Made by a program: the position numbers and the translations under genes. A model generated the notes under the pieces. That model made no database searches, was not told the origin of the DNA, and worked only from the letters and a program-made list of their open reading frames with translations. DNA of 22,702 bases from an uncultured Prevotellaceae bacterium (lineage in GTDB: Bacteria > Bacteroidota > Bacteroidia > Bacteroidales > Bacteroidaceae): contig CALCEL010000077.1 in assembly GCA_937900485.1 (NCBI GenBank), forward strand, positions 1 through 22,702, in the 5' to 3' direction. This document shows, in pieces, positions 7,193 through 13,986 of the stretch; position 1 is the stretch's first letter; every line of letters starts with the position of its first letter.

Positions 7193-7606
7193 ATGACTTT
7201 CCAAACAGAATTCGCACTCACAGCTCGAAACAGAGGGTTTCACCTGATCACAAGAGAGATATTGGGAAATCTGCCCTCCCCCCTACCAAAAACAGGACTA
7301 CTGAACTTGTTTGTCAAACACACCTCATGCGCATTATCCATAAACGAAAATGCTGACCCCGACGTGAGAAGCGACATGAAGAAAATCACGGACAGGTTAG
7401 TGAAGGAGAACGAGCCATATTACGACCATGTCCTTGAGGGTGCCGATGACATGCCGGCCCACGCCAAGAGCAGCTTATTCGGGGTCAGCATCAACATACC
7501 AATAACGAACGGAAGACTGAACCTCGGCACATGGCAAGGAATATACCTGTGTGAGTTTCGCGACTATGGCGGCCCAAGAAAAATCGTGGCAACAATCATG
7601 GAGTAA
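7193..7606 (+). CDS. yjbQ: YjbQ family protein (UPF0047)
   Basis: The 137-residue protein covers the full family length. It carries the conserved motifs VKHTSCALSINENADPDVRSD (41-61), the LEGADDMPAHAKSSLFG segment (81-97) and LGTWQGIYLCEFRD (111-124). Conserved His43, His90 and the Glu/Asp residues form the presumed metal or phosphate site. The family is linked to a secondary thiamine-phosphate synthase activity in E. coli, but the physiological role is not settled. It is a soluble cytoplasmic protein. The stop is 21 bases before the Nim-like gene, so the two form an operon. Confidence 0.92.
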   Translation: MTFQTEFALTARNRGFHLITREILGNLPSPLPKTGLLNLFVKHTSCALSINENADPDVRSDMKKITDRLVKENEPYYDHVLEGADDMPAHAKSSLFGVSINIPITNGRLNLGTWQGIYLCEFRDYGGPRKIVATIME

Positions 7607-7627
7607 GTAACACACAAATAATCAAGT

Positions 7628-8152
7628 ATGAGAAAGAAAAGCAGAGAAATGGACAGCTCATTTGCTCTCGAGGTTTTTGACAAGGCTCCATTCACAACAG
7701 TCAGTTTCACAAGAGCGGACGGCACACCATACGCCATTCCTTTGTCACTGGCAAGGGTTGACGACACGACATTTTATTTCCACTGCGCTCTTGAGGGCGA
7801 GAAGATGGACTGTATAAAAGCAAACAACGCGGTATGTCTTTCCGCCGTGTCAAGATGCACGCCAACTATCGGACCAAAGGACGGAAGTTTCACTCTACAA
7901 TACAAATCAGCGATAGCTAACGGAAAGGCGGAGGTCGTAAACGACGACGAGGAGAAGATTGCCGCATTACGAGTCATCTGTCTGAGATTCCTTCCACAAC
8001 ACATGAACGCTTTCGACGCATCCATCAAACGTAGCCTCCCTCGCACCGCAGTCGTAAAGATAACGCTGACAGAACCACCGACAGGAAAGAGAAAGGAATA
8101 TGACCATGAAGGTAACGAGAAGAGAGGCAATGCACACGCCAATGAAGGCTAA
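7628..8152 (+). CDS. Nim-like flavin-binding protein (pyridoxamine 5'-phosphate oxidase fold)
   Basis: The 174-residue protein starts with MRKKSREM, typical of the Nim/Pyridox_ox_2 group. It continues with the split-barrel pattern: SFTRADGTPYAIPLS (26-40), FYFHCALEGEKMDCIKAN (49-66, with His52 at the conserved position), VCLSAVSRC, a YKSAIANGKAEVV strand (92-104), and the helix AALRVICLRFLPQHM leading to SLPRTAVVKI. Related proteins include the Bacteroides NimA-type nitroimidazole reductases, but most members are uncharacterised FMN proteins. Resistance should not be assumed from this sequence. Second gene of the yjbQ operon. A bidirectional hairpin 27 bases downstream separates it from the convergent lipoprotein gene. 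Confidence 0.88.
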   Translation: MRKKSREMDSSFALEVFDKAPFTTVSFTRADGTPYAIPLSLARVDDTTFYFHCALEGEKMDCIKANNAVCLSAVSRCTPTIGPKDGSFTLQYKSAIANGKAEVVNDDEEKIAALRVICLRFLPQHMNAFDASIKRSLPRTAVVKITLTEPPTGKRKEYDHEGNEKRGNAHANEG

Positions 8153-8170
8153 GGAAAAAGACAAGAACTT

Positions 8171-8211
8171 ATATAAAAGAAATGAACCCGGCACGACACC
8201 GAGCTCATTTC
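8171..8211 (-). terminator. Terminator of the ung-lipoprotein operon, shared with the convergent gene
   Basis: On the minus strand GAAATGAGCTCGG pairs with CCGGGTTCATTTC (two G-T pairs) around a 7-base loop, followed by TTTTATAT. On the plus strand the same stem follows the Nim-like gene but has a weaker T-run. Confidence 0.75.
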
Positions 8212-8262
8212 TGCATATAACTTAAAAAAGAACATCAAACTTCTCAAGATATTCCGTTCTTA

Positions 8263-8634
8263 TCACCTTTCCTTATCATCGGTGTCTCCGATAACATCTT
8301 TCACGCCATCAATAACCCCTTTCAACTGACTGGCCATGTTCGTCACCTTATTCGTGATGTTAGAGACCACTCCTTTTGCAAAATAAGCGGCACACTTGCC
8401 TTTCAACTCCCCTATCTCCCTATTCTGCTCCACACTGTACTTATATTGACTAATCTTATTCGTTATTTTCTCGTACTTCTGACCAGCTTTTTTCCATTGC
8501 TCAATATTGTACTCAGCACCGTTCTCCTGTATCTCAGTCGATAGTGAACGCAGGTCATTGATCGCAGACGTCTTAGTGCTGCATGATGACAGAACCACAG
8601 CACAAGAAACCAACAATACACAAATAGATTTCAT
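8263..8634 (-). CDS. Small lipoprotein of unknown function
   Basis: The 123-residue product has a lipoprotein signal peptide (MKSICVLLVSCAVVLSSC) with the lipobox LSSC and lipidated Cys18. The rest is mostly helical and charged: a segment around EQWKKAGQKYEKITNKISQY (about 46-65), then a Gly/Val/Ser-rich amphipathic end (VSNITNKVTNMASQLKG). It resembles several short Bacteroidales helical lipoproteins, possibly the DUF6565 type, but I am not certain. I chose ATG at 8634; a TTG at 8649 would add MVIVS and overlap ung. It lies 8 bases after the ung stop, in the same operon. Confidence 0.75.
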   Translation of the reverse strand: MKSICVLLVSCAVVLSSCSTKTSAINDLRSLSTEIQENGAEYNIEQWKKAGQKYEKITNKISQYKYSVEQNREIGELKGKCAAYFAKGVVSNITNKVTNMASQLKGVIDGVKDVIGDTDDKER

Positions 8635-8642
8635 AGACACAA

Positions 8643-9308
8643 TTACCAATTTATGGGAGACTCTCCCTTGTTAACAAGATATTCGTTTGTTTTGGAGAAA
8701 TGACGGCATCCGAAAAAACCCCTATATGCCGACAACGGCGACGGATGGGCACTCTTGAGCACACAGTGTCTTCCTTGATCAATGAACGAGGCTTTCTTCT
8801 GCGCATAACTGCCCCACAATATAAACACCAGACCGTCACGCTTTTCATTCAACACTCGTATGACAGCGTCCGTGAACTCTTCCCAGCCTTGTCCCTGATG
8901 ACTTCCGGCACTGCCCCGACGTACTGTCAACGTGGAATTAATCAGCAGCACACCTTGCTCCGCCCAACGTGTAAGATTTCCACTCACCGGAACGTCCACT
9001 CCCACATCATCTTTTATCTCTTTGAAAATATTGATAAGAGACTTCGGAAAAGGCACTCCGTCATTCACAGAGAAACACAGTCCATGAGCCTGGCCTGGCT
9101 CATGATAAGGATCCTGTCCCAAAAGCACCACCTTGACCTTATCGAAAGGACACAAGTTGAAAGCGTTGAAAATCTTGTTACCCGGTGGATATACAACACC
9201 CGTGGCATACTCGTGCTTGACAAAATCCACGAGCCTCATGAAATAAGGCTTGTCGAACTCGTCACTCAACACTTCCTTCCAACTGTCTTCAATTCTCACG
9301 TTCATCAT
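8643..9308 (-). CDS. ung: Uracil-DNA glycosylase, family 1
   Basis: The enzyme removes uracil from DNA as the first step of base excision repair. The 221 residues contain the water-activating motif GQDPYH (64-69, Asp66 catalytic), the FPKSL segment (87-91), LLINSTLTVR (121-130), GSHQGQGWEEFTD (135-147) and the Leu-intercalation loop HPSPLSAYRGFFG with CRHFSK (188-206). All key residues are present and length is normal. Start choice: a tandem ATG ATG at 9308/9305 sits one base after the PqqD-like stop; a TTG at 9317 would overlap it. Tight coupling to the PqqD-like gene places a housekeeping repair gene at the end of a peptide-maturation-like operon. This may be positional rather than functional. 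Confidence 0.96.
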   Translation of the reverse strand: MMNVRIEDSWKEVLSDEFDKPYFMRLVDFVKHEYATGVVYPPGNKIFNAFNLCPFDKVKVVLLGQDPYHEPGQAHGLCFSVNDGVPFPKSLINIFKEIKDDVGVDVPVSGNLTRWAEQGVLLINSTLTVRRGSAGSHQGQGWEEFTDAVIRVLNEKRDGLVFILWGSYAQKKASFIDQGRHCVLKSAHPSPLSAYRGFFGCRHFSKTNEYLVNKGESPINW

Positions 9309-9309
9309 A

Positions 9310-9576
9310 TCACTCAACGATTCCAGCCTCGACCCACTTCTCGATCAGACTCTTTGCATCCGCAAGTGCGGTAACCTCATCCACATCATATTCGTCTGTA
9401 AGAACCTTGGCCGCATCCTCCGCACTAAACTCTTTGTCACACAAGGCGTTCCAGATCAAAGCTGAAGACTCATTCAATGTGATAACCTTGGAAAAGTCAA
9501 CATTCTCTTTTCCATGTGCTATAATAATATTCTGATCACACACGGACATCAAGTCGAATCCTTTTTTTACTCTCAT
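9310..9576 (-). CDS. PqqD-like peptide-binding protein (RiPP recognition element)
   Basis: The 88-residue protein matches the PqqD fold pattern: an N-terminal strand region, VITLNESSALIWNALCDKEFSAED (about 31-54), then VLTDEYDVDEVTALADAKSLIEKWVEAGIV. The Leu-Asn-Glu-Ser-Ser-Ala-Leu-Ile-Trp core is typical. PqqD-like proteins bind the leader of a precursor peptide and present it to the modifying enzyme. In lasso-peptide clusters a similar domain (B1) works with a leader peptidase. It lies 10 bases after the S24/S26-like gene and 1 base before ung. No precursor peptide is seen nearby. Confidence 0.85.
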   Translation of the reverse strand: MRVKKGFDLMSVCDQNIIIAHGKENVDFSKVITLNESSALIWNALCDKEFSAEDAAKVLTDEYDVDEVTALADAKSLIEKWVEAGIVE

Positions 9577-9586
9577 AACTATTCTA

Positions 9587-10132
9587 TTATCTACTCATTA
9601 ATAACTTAATTTTCCCTTTAATACTTAGCGGTATCCATTTTCTGACACTTGAAGGTAAGACATGAAGCCATATCAGCCTGTATGCGGTAAGGAGATACCT
9701 ACGTGCAGGCAAAAGACGCACCCACCACCAAGAATACACATGCCAAACACGTGACGTGGATAAATTATACGTCTTTCCTTTCCTGACGACAGATTCCAAC
9801 ACAGCCTTCACGTCATCCCGTCCACATATCTCGGTCTGTTCCACGTTACCGTCACCTCTCAGGCGCAGCCTCTGGTCACCCACGGCATCCACCCTATGAC
9901 ACACGTACACTCCCGGGGTTATCTCAGCCAACACCACGTCCCCTTTTTTCACAGGACCTTTGACTGCACCAAAAATCAGCTCGTCACGATTATGCTCGAT
10001 AAAAGGCCGCATACTCCAGCCGCACGCACGTATAGTGACACGATGTCCCATCTCCATGAGCTTCAGCATCTGGGGAATAAAGACATCATTTCTCATGTAC
10101 ATATACTGGCTGTCAGACGTTTTCTCGTTCAT
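9587..10132 (-). CDS. S24/S26-like serine peptidase (SipW/lasso-type leader peptidase candidate)
   Basis: The 181-residue protein has a VTIRACGWSMRPFI segment at 32-45 with Ser40, an Arg-Asp-Glu-Leu-Ile turn, KKGDVVLAEI (62-71), YVCHRVD (76-82, His79) and LRLRGDGN (89-96). This is the signal-peptidase/S24 fold with a Ser/His rather than Ser/Lys dyad, as in SipW and archaeal-type enzymes. The C-terminal 60 residues are Trp/Leu/Arg-rich (HVYSWWWVRLLPARRYLLT) and probably sit on the membrane. There is no N-terminal membrane anchor, unlike ordinary LepB. It lies 6 bases from the kinase-like gene and 10 from the PqqD-like gene. It probably cleaves a leader or processing site of an unidentified substrate. 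Confidence 0.8.
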   Translation of the reverse strand: MNEKTSDSQYMYMRNDVFIPQMLKLMEMGHRVTIRACGWSMRPFIEHNRDELIFGAVKGPVKKGDVVLAEITPGVYVCHRVDAVGDQRLRLRGDGNVEQTEICGRDDVKAVLESVVRKGKTYNLSTSRVWHVYSWWWVRLLPARRYLLTAYRLIWLHVLPSSVRKWIPLSIKGKIKLLMSR

Positions 10133-10138
10133 ATCAAA

Positions 10139-11032
10139 CTATTTATCATCACAACATGTAGAATACGACAACTTGGCGGCATCTTCATCTGGCAGACACT
10201 CCAACAGATAGTTAGGCACGCCCTCAATCAATTTAGCTATAGTCGCGCATATTGACTTGTATTTCTTGGAATCCCATTTCATGACAGAGCAAGAAGACAA
10301 CAGGGACGAGAAAGCCTCGATGGTATTTTCCCTCCTTATCTTGTTATACGGAGCCTGTTTAAGCTGTATGAAAGCACCAACTGGCGCCTCGACATCTCTA
10401 TAACAAGGAGTCTTACCGCTCCACGGTGAGCCGTATACACGAACTACGCCGTCATCAGTCACTCTGACCACGGGGTTATCATCATTCATCAAGTCTGACC
10501 CGTCAATATATTTAAGCCACAAAGACGTGTGTGTACTCTTTCCAGTTCCGCTCTCACCGAGACACATAAATCCTTTCCCGCTATTTCTAACGACTGAAGA
10601 ATGCATCAAAAGGGTGTTACGGGAAGACGTAGAGAAAGCAAACATAAGCATCAGTGCGTTGTTCAGACCAAAACTTCTCATTCGTTTATCACCATTTAAG
10701 GCGGTCTTTCCCTTAGTGAAGTCACCATCAACCTCTAACACGCAACACTGTTGATCACATTCATTACTTATCTGTATCTGGTACGTTCCGTCCTCAGAAC
10801 GATAAACGCCATGATTACATCCACCACAGTCAAACTGACCTATCTCTTCTCCCCTACTTTCCGGTCGGAAAGCATCATCCAAATACAACTGAAAAATAAT
10901 CTCATCGTCATTCTCCGGAGCCTCAATCTCAAAAACAGAACTTGAAGTAATAAGACTCTCGTCATTATTATCATCAGCAAATATCACCTTATATTTATAA
11001 CCGGCGACTTTATAATAAACAGAATGTATCAT
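10139..11032 (-). CDS. HPr-kinase-like / PEP carboxykinase-fold protein (peptide kinase candidate)
   Basis: The 297-residue protein has an N-terminal beta-rich half with two Cys pairs (C69/C72, and C92 to C97). The C-terminal half resembles HPr kinase: HSSVV (144-148), P-loop GESGTGKST (159-167), the LMNDDNPVV motif (181-189, equal to the LVADDAV box of HprK), GSPWSGKTPC (201-210) and APVGAFIQL (216-224). The Lys at 165 and Ser at 166 match the nucleotide-binding site. Related kinases in lasso and other RiPP clusters phosphorylate the precursor. It is not the classic HPr kinase, since no HPr-linked catabolite region is present. It is separated from the C11 protease gene by 30 bases. Confident as to fold, uncertain as to substrate. 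Confidence 0.8.
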   Translation of the reverse strand: MIHSVYYKVAGYKYKVIFADDNNDESLITSSSVFEIEAPENDDEIIFQLYLDDAFRPESRGEEIGQFDCGGCNHGVYRSEDGTYQIQISNECDQQCCVLEVDGDFTKGKTALNGDKRMRSFGLNNALMLMFAFSTSSRNTLLMHSSVVRNSGKGFMCLGESGTGKSTHTSLWLKYIDGSDLMNDDNPVVRVTDDGVVRVYGSPWSGKTPCYRDVEAPVGAFIQLKQAPYNKIRRENTIEAFSSLLSSCSVMKWDSKKYKSICATIAKLIEGVPNYLLECLPDEDAAKLSYSTCCDDK

Positions 11033-11062
11033 AGTTTTCTTGATATTTCAATTATAACATTT

Positions 11063-12286
11063 TCATAAATTCCACCGCAACTCACCATAAGAGTTCCGGT
11101 AATATTCATCCACAATGTCTAAATCCACGGGTAAAGTTACGGAAATCCCGCAACATTCCTCATGATTAACAGAAAAAGCTCCAAACAAATCGGAATAAAT
11201 CACTGATGAAACTCTTGATGAACAAATAACACGATTAAGACAATCATTCCAACGAACAAATTCAGTAGTAGGAAGGATGTGCCGGAACAAATCTCTCAAA
11301 TCATAGAAATGTACATTAAAACCAAAGGTTTTGATGTGTCCGTCAGCATATTGACTGACGTCAGACAAGTCAACATCAGCCAAGACTGACTGATAGCGCT
11401 CATAAAGGTTCTTTGTCACAATATACAAAGAGTCAAATCCATCAGTATAGACAGCGGACAACACAACACCGCACAACTTGTCATCATCAGAAATCCACCC
11501 ATATGATTTTTCATAGTATTTATTTACGATGTTATCTGCATCGACTGTGTCTGAAAACATATATTGCATGATGTCACTGTACGGTGCACCATCTCCAGGA
11601 ATCTCCGCACAAGACGAGATGATGACATCCACATTATCCTTTAGTTCATACAAGACCTCGGCACATTGCATGTAGCATGCATCGAACATCAAGAAATCTA
11701 GATGCGGCAGCAAGTTAATCGCTGACGCCAAATCTGTAATGTCCAACTGATTACCTATACGTAAAGAATAATTCTTACCATTATCGACTCCAAATGTTTT
11801 TCTCTTTGACGCACTCGACACTTTATCTCCATCATAAGTAGACGGTAGCCATCCCGTACCATGAGAGCACATTACCAAACCATAAGAGTCAGCATGATAA
11901 TTAGAACGGAAGAAATCAAAGACTTTACACACGCCGTCAAATCCACACGAATTGAATTCACCAGCAAAGATATGTACGGGAGTCAAACTGTTCAAGTCAT
12001 CACAGACCACAGTATTATCCACCTCATATATCCTTGGCTTACCCAAGTCATCCACGAAAATAACAAGTCTATCATCATCTCCCAAGCATTTAGAAGCACT
12101 CAAGATTTCATCAATATCATCACTGAGGAATGAATACAAGTCATTCTCTGCTGCGAAATAAAAGAAGACGACACGATGTCCACTCACATATTCATCCGAG
12201 TTCTCATCATCACTGTCACTGCAAGAGACAGAAAGAAGGAACAGAGATAATAGAAGAATATGTCTATTAAAAAGACTTGAGAGCAT
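11063..12286 (-). CDS. C11 (clostripain-like) cysteine protease lipoprotein
   Basis: The 407-residue protein begins with a lipoprotein signal (LLLSLFLLSVSC, lipidated Cys22) followed by an acidic tether (SDSDDENSDEY). The catalytic pair is clear: His142 in MCSHGTGWLP and Cys204 in FDACYMQC, with FFYFAAENDL (41-50) forming the first strand. Clostripain-like enzymes usually cleave after Arg or Lys and often autoprocess. This one should be exposed in the periplasm or on the cell surface. Start choice: an ATG at 12286 gives a normal lipoprotein signal. A GTG at 12325, overlapping the previous stop by GTGA, would add 13 residues and a very long N-region. It is the second gene of the block, just upstream of the kinase-like gene. 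Confidence 0.85.
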   Translation of the reverse strand: MLSSLFNRHILLLSLFLLSVSCSDSDDENSDEYVSGHRVVFFYFAAENDLYSFLSDDIDEILSASKCLGDDDRLVIFVDDLGKPRIYEVDNTVVCDDLNSLTPVHIFAGEFNSCGFDGVCKVFDFFRSNYHADSYGLVMCSHGTGWLPSTYDGDKVSSASKRKTFGVDNGKNYSLRIGNQLDITDLASAINLLPHLDFLMFDACYMQCAEVLYELKDNVDVIISSCAEIPGDGAPYSDIMQYMFSDTVDADNIVNKYYEKSYGWISDDDKLCGVVLSAVYTDGFDSLYIVTKNLYERYQSVLADVDLSDVSQYADGHIKTFGFNVHFYDLRDLFRHILPTTEFVRWNDCLNRVICSSRVSSVIYSDLFGAFSVNHEECCGISVTLPVDLDIVDEYYRNSYGELRWNL

Positions 12287-12321
12287 AACATTTTTCACGG
12301 TAAAAAAACACGTCAGAAACT

Positions 12322-12879
12322 TCACTCATAGAGTCGGAATCTATCAACCGGATGCATAAAATTAAACTCATCAGTAGAAACGTTGACAATTGACACGTTA
12401 TCCATGTTAAGATAACGCTTTTTCATCTTAGTCAGTCTCTTCTGCATTTTCTTTTTGCTCTTACCATAAAACACACAAGTGGTTTGACGTGACAACTTTC
12501 TCTCTCCCTCCAGATACTCCTCAAACTGCAAACTGAACTCGTAACGATAAGGAAGGAAACGAGTCTTTTTCTCCAAAGCTAAACTGTCGACCTTGTTAAG
12601 ATCAGAGATATACACAAGGCTATCTCCAAAAGAACGAGAGAAGCCGAATAAATAAACGACACCTTTGGTCTTGCCATTTCCTTCTTTAAGATTCTCTTTT
12701 CTCTTCTCACTTTCTCTCTTCATCTTTCTCTCGGCGTGTCCTCTATCCTCAGGTCTCATCATACCGCCCTTTCCTCCGCCGTCCATTGAAGGTCTTCTAT
12801 CGCCACCTTCCATCTGCGCAAAGCAAACATCATTGATTACCAAAAGAGAGAATATGATTAGAAAAAGTTTATTTTTCAT
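12322..12879 (-). CDS. Secreted Bacteroidales protein of unknown function with a Gly/Met-rich N-region
   Basis: The 185-residue protein starts with a signal peptide (MKNKLFLIIFSLLVINDVCFA, cleavage near Gln22). Then comes a low-complexity linker rich in Gly, Met, Arg, Glu and Lys (about 23-70), and a compact domain: VVYLFGFSRSFGDSLVYISD (about 73-92), a KVDSLALEKKTRFLPYRYEFS segment and FYGKSKKKMQKRLTKMKKRY. The domain recalls a common family of Bacteroides/Prevotella proteins with a YLFGxSxSFGDSxVYI opening and a Lys-rich helix near the end; their function is unknown to me. It is the first gene of the C11/kinase/peptidase/PqqD block. The only room for a promoter is 74 bases, where I see no good TAnnTTTG, so it may depend on rpoD readthrough. 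Confidence 0.75.
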   Translation of the reverse strand: MKNKLFLIIFSLLVINDVCFAQMEGGDRRPSMDGGGKGGMMRPEDRGHAERKMKRESEKRKENLKEGNGKTKGVVYLFGFSRSFGDSLVYISDLNKVDSLALEKKTRFLPYRYEFSLQFEEYLEGERKLSRQTTCVFYGKSKKKMQKRLTKMKKRYLNMDNVSIVNVSTDEFNFMHPVDRFRLYE

Positions 12880-12909
12880 AAATAATGTTATAAAATGTTG
12901 AATTTACTA

Positions 12910-12942
12910 TATAAAATGCGAAACGGGGGATAAACTCCCCCG
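12910..12942 (-). terminator. Terminator after rpoD
   Basis: On the minus strand CGGGGGA/TCCCCCG forms a 7-base GC stem with a 5-base loop (12924-12942), followed by TTTCGCATTTTATAT. It lies 11 bases after the rpoD stop. The T-run is interrupted, so partial readthrough into the next gene is plausible. Confidence 0.75.
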
Positions 12943-12953
12943 CCTATACATAA

Positions 12954-13823
12954 TTACCCAAGATAAGACTTCAGAAGCTTACTACGTGAATTTGCTCGAA
13001 GTCTTCGTATGGCTTTCTCCTTAATCTGACGGACTCTTTCTCTTGTCAGGTTGAAGCGATCACCGATTTCCTCCAGTGTCTTCTCCTGCTCTCCGATTCC
13101 GAAAAACATCTTGATAATCTCCTTTTCCCTTTCCGTCAAAGTATCAAGCGCCCTATCAATCTCTTTCTGGAGAGACTCATTAACCAAAGTTCTGTCCGCC
13201 ATTGGAGAGTCGTCATTGACAAGCACATCCAACAAGCTATTATCCTCGCCTTCCACGAAAGGAGCATCAACTGAGATGTGGCGTCCAGAAACCTTCATTG
13301 TGTCAGCAACCTTATCAACTGGCAAAGCTAACTCGTCCGCCAACTCCTCCGGAGACGGTCTTCTCTCATTCTCTTGCTCAAACTTAGAGAACGCCTTACT
13401 TATCTTATTAAGAGAGCCAACCTGATTAAGAGGCAATCGCACAATACGAGACTGCTCAGCCAAAGCCTGCAAGATAGACTGTCTAATCCACCACACAGCG
13501 TAACTGATGAACTTAAATCCACGAGTCTCATCGAACTTTTCGGCGGCCTTTATAAGACCGAGGTTACCCTCATTAATCAGGTCTGGAAGACTAAGACCCT
13601 GATTTTGATATTGTTTAGCTACAGACACCACAAAACGCAGATTAGCCCTCGTCAATTTCTCCAAAGCACGTCTACCCTCAGGACCACCCTTTCGGATTTT
13701 TCCTGCAAGTTCCACCTCCTCCTCAACTGTAATCAAATCCTCACGTCCTATCTCTTGCAAATACTTATCAAGAGAAGCACTCTCACGATTAGTGATACTC
13801 TTGGTTATTTTTAATTGTCTCAT
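12954..13823 (-). CDS. rpoD: Primary RNA polymerase sigma factor (sigma-ABfr type)
   Basis: The 289-residue protein is the short Bacteroidetes vegetative sigma factor. Region 1.2 is at SLDKYLQEIGREDLIT (17-32). Region 2 covers ANLRFVVSVAKQYQNQGLSL (60-79), the DLINEGNLGLIKAAEKFD core-binding stretch (81-98) and the -10 recognition and melting helix FKFISYAVWWIRQSI (103-117). Region 3 has LPLNQVGSLNKISKAF (130-145). Region 4 holds the helix-turn-helix KTLEEIGDRFNLTRERVRQIKEKAIRRL (248-275). It lacks the long 1.1 region of E. coli RpoD, which is normal for the phylum. It is expected to read the TTTG/TAnnTTTG promoters seen across this window. Its own promoter at 13855-13886 fits that motif exactly. 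Confidence 0.96.
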   Translation of the reverse strand: MRQLKITKSITNRESASLDKYLQEIGREDLITVEEEVELAGKIRKGGPEGRRALEKLTRANLRFVVSVAKQYQNQGLSLPDLINEGNLGLIKAAEKFDETRGFKFISYAVWWIRQSILQALAEQSRIVRLPLNQVGSLNKISKAFSKFEQENERRPSPEELADELALPVDKVADTMKVSGRHISVDAPFVEGEDNSLLDVLVNDDSPMADRTLVNESLQKEIDRALDTLTEREKEIIKMFFGIGEQEKTLEEIGDRFNLTRERVRQIKEKAIRRLRANSRSKLLKSYLG

Positions 13824-13854
13824 ACCTATTAATAAAAGCGCATATATCAGCGTG

Positions 13855-13886
13855 CAAAGTTAGCGTTATTTTTCTTAATCATCAAA
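13855..13886 (-). promoter_or_regulatory. Promoter of rpoD
   Basis: On the minus strand TTTG (13883-13886), a 20-base spacer and TAACTTTG (13855-13862) form an exact consensus promoter, divergent from the rarA promoter 36 bases away. Confidence 0.8.
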
Positions 13887-13921
13887 TTATATGTTTATTT
13901 TTTTATTCAAACTCACACATT

Positions 13922-13952
13922 TTTGATATGATATTATTTTTTCATAATTTTG
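13922..13952 (+). promoter_or_regulatory. Promoter of rarA
   Basis: TTTG (13922-13925), a 19-base spacer and TAATTTTG (13945-13952) match the -33/-7 pattern. Transcription should begin near 13960, about 27 bases before the ATG. Confidence 0.8.
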
Positions 13953-13986
13953 CTGACCAAACAACATCAAGTAAAATCTGAAGAAT

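Noticed and set aside
7628..8152. Nitroimidazole resistance gene
   Set aside because: The fold matches the Nim group but most members are not resistance proteins; no IS promoter lies upstream as with acquired nim genes.
8700..9374. 224-codon plus-strand open frame
   Set aside because: Fully overlaps ung on the other strand, where the catalytic motifs are unambiguous.
10139..11032. Classic HPr kinase/phosphorylase for carbon control
   Set aside because: Only the kinase core matches. The N-terminal half differs, and the neighbours (peptidase, PqqD-like) point to a peptide system.
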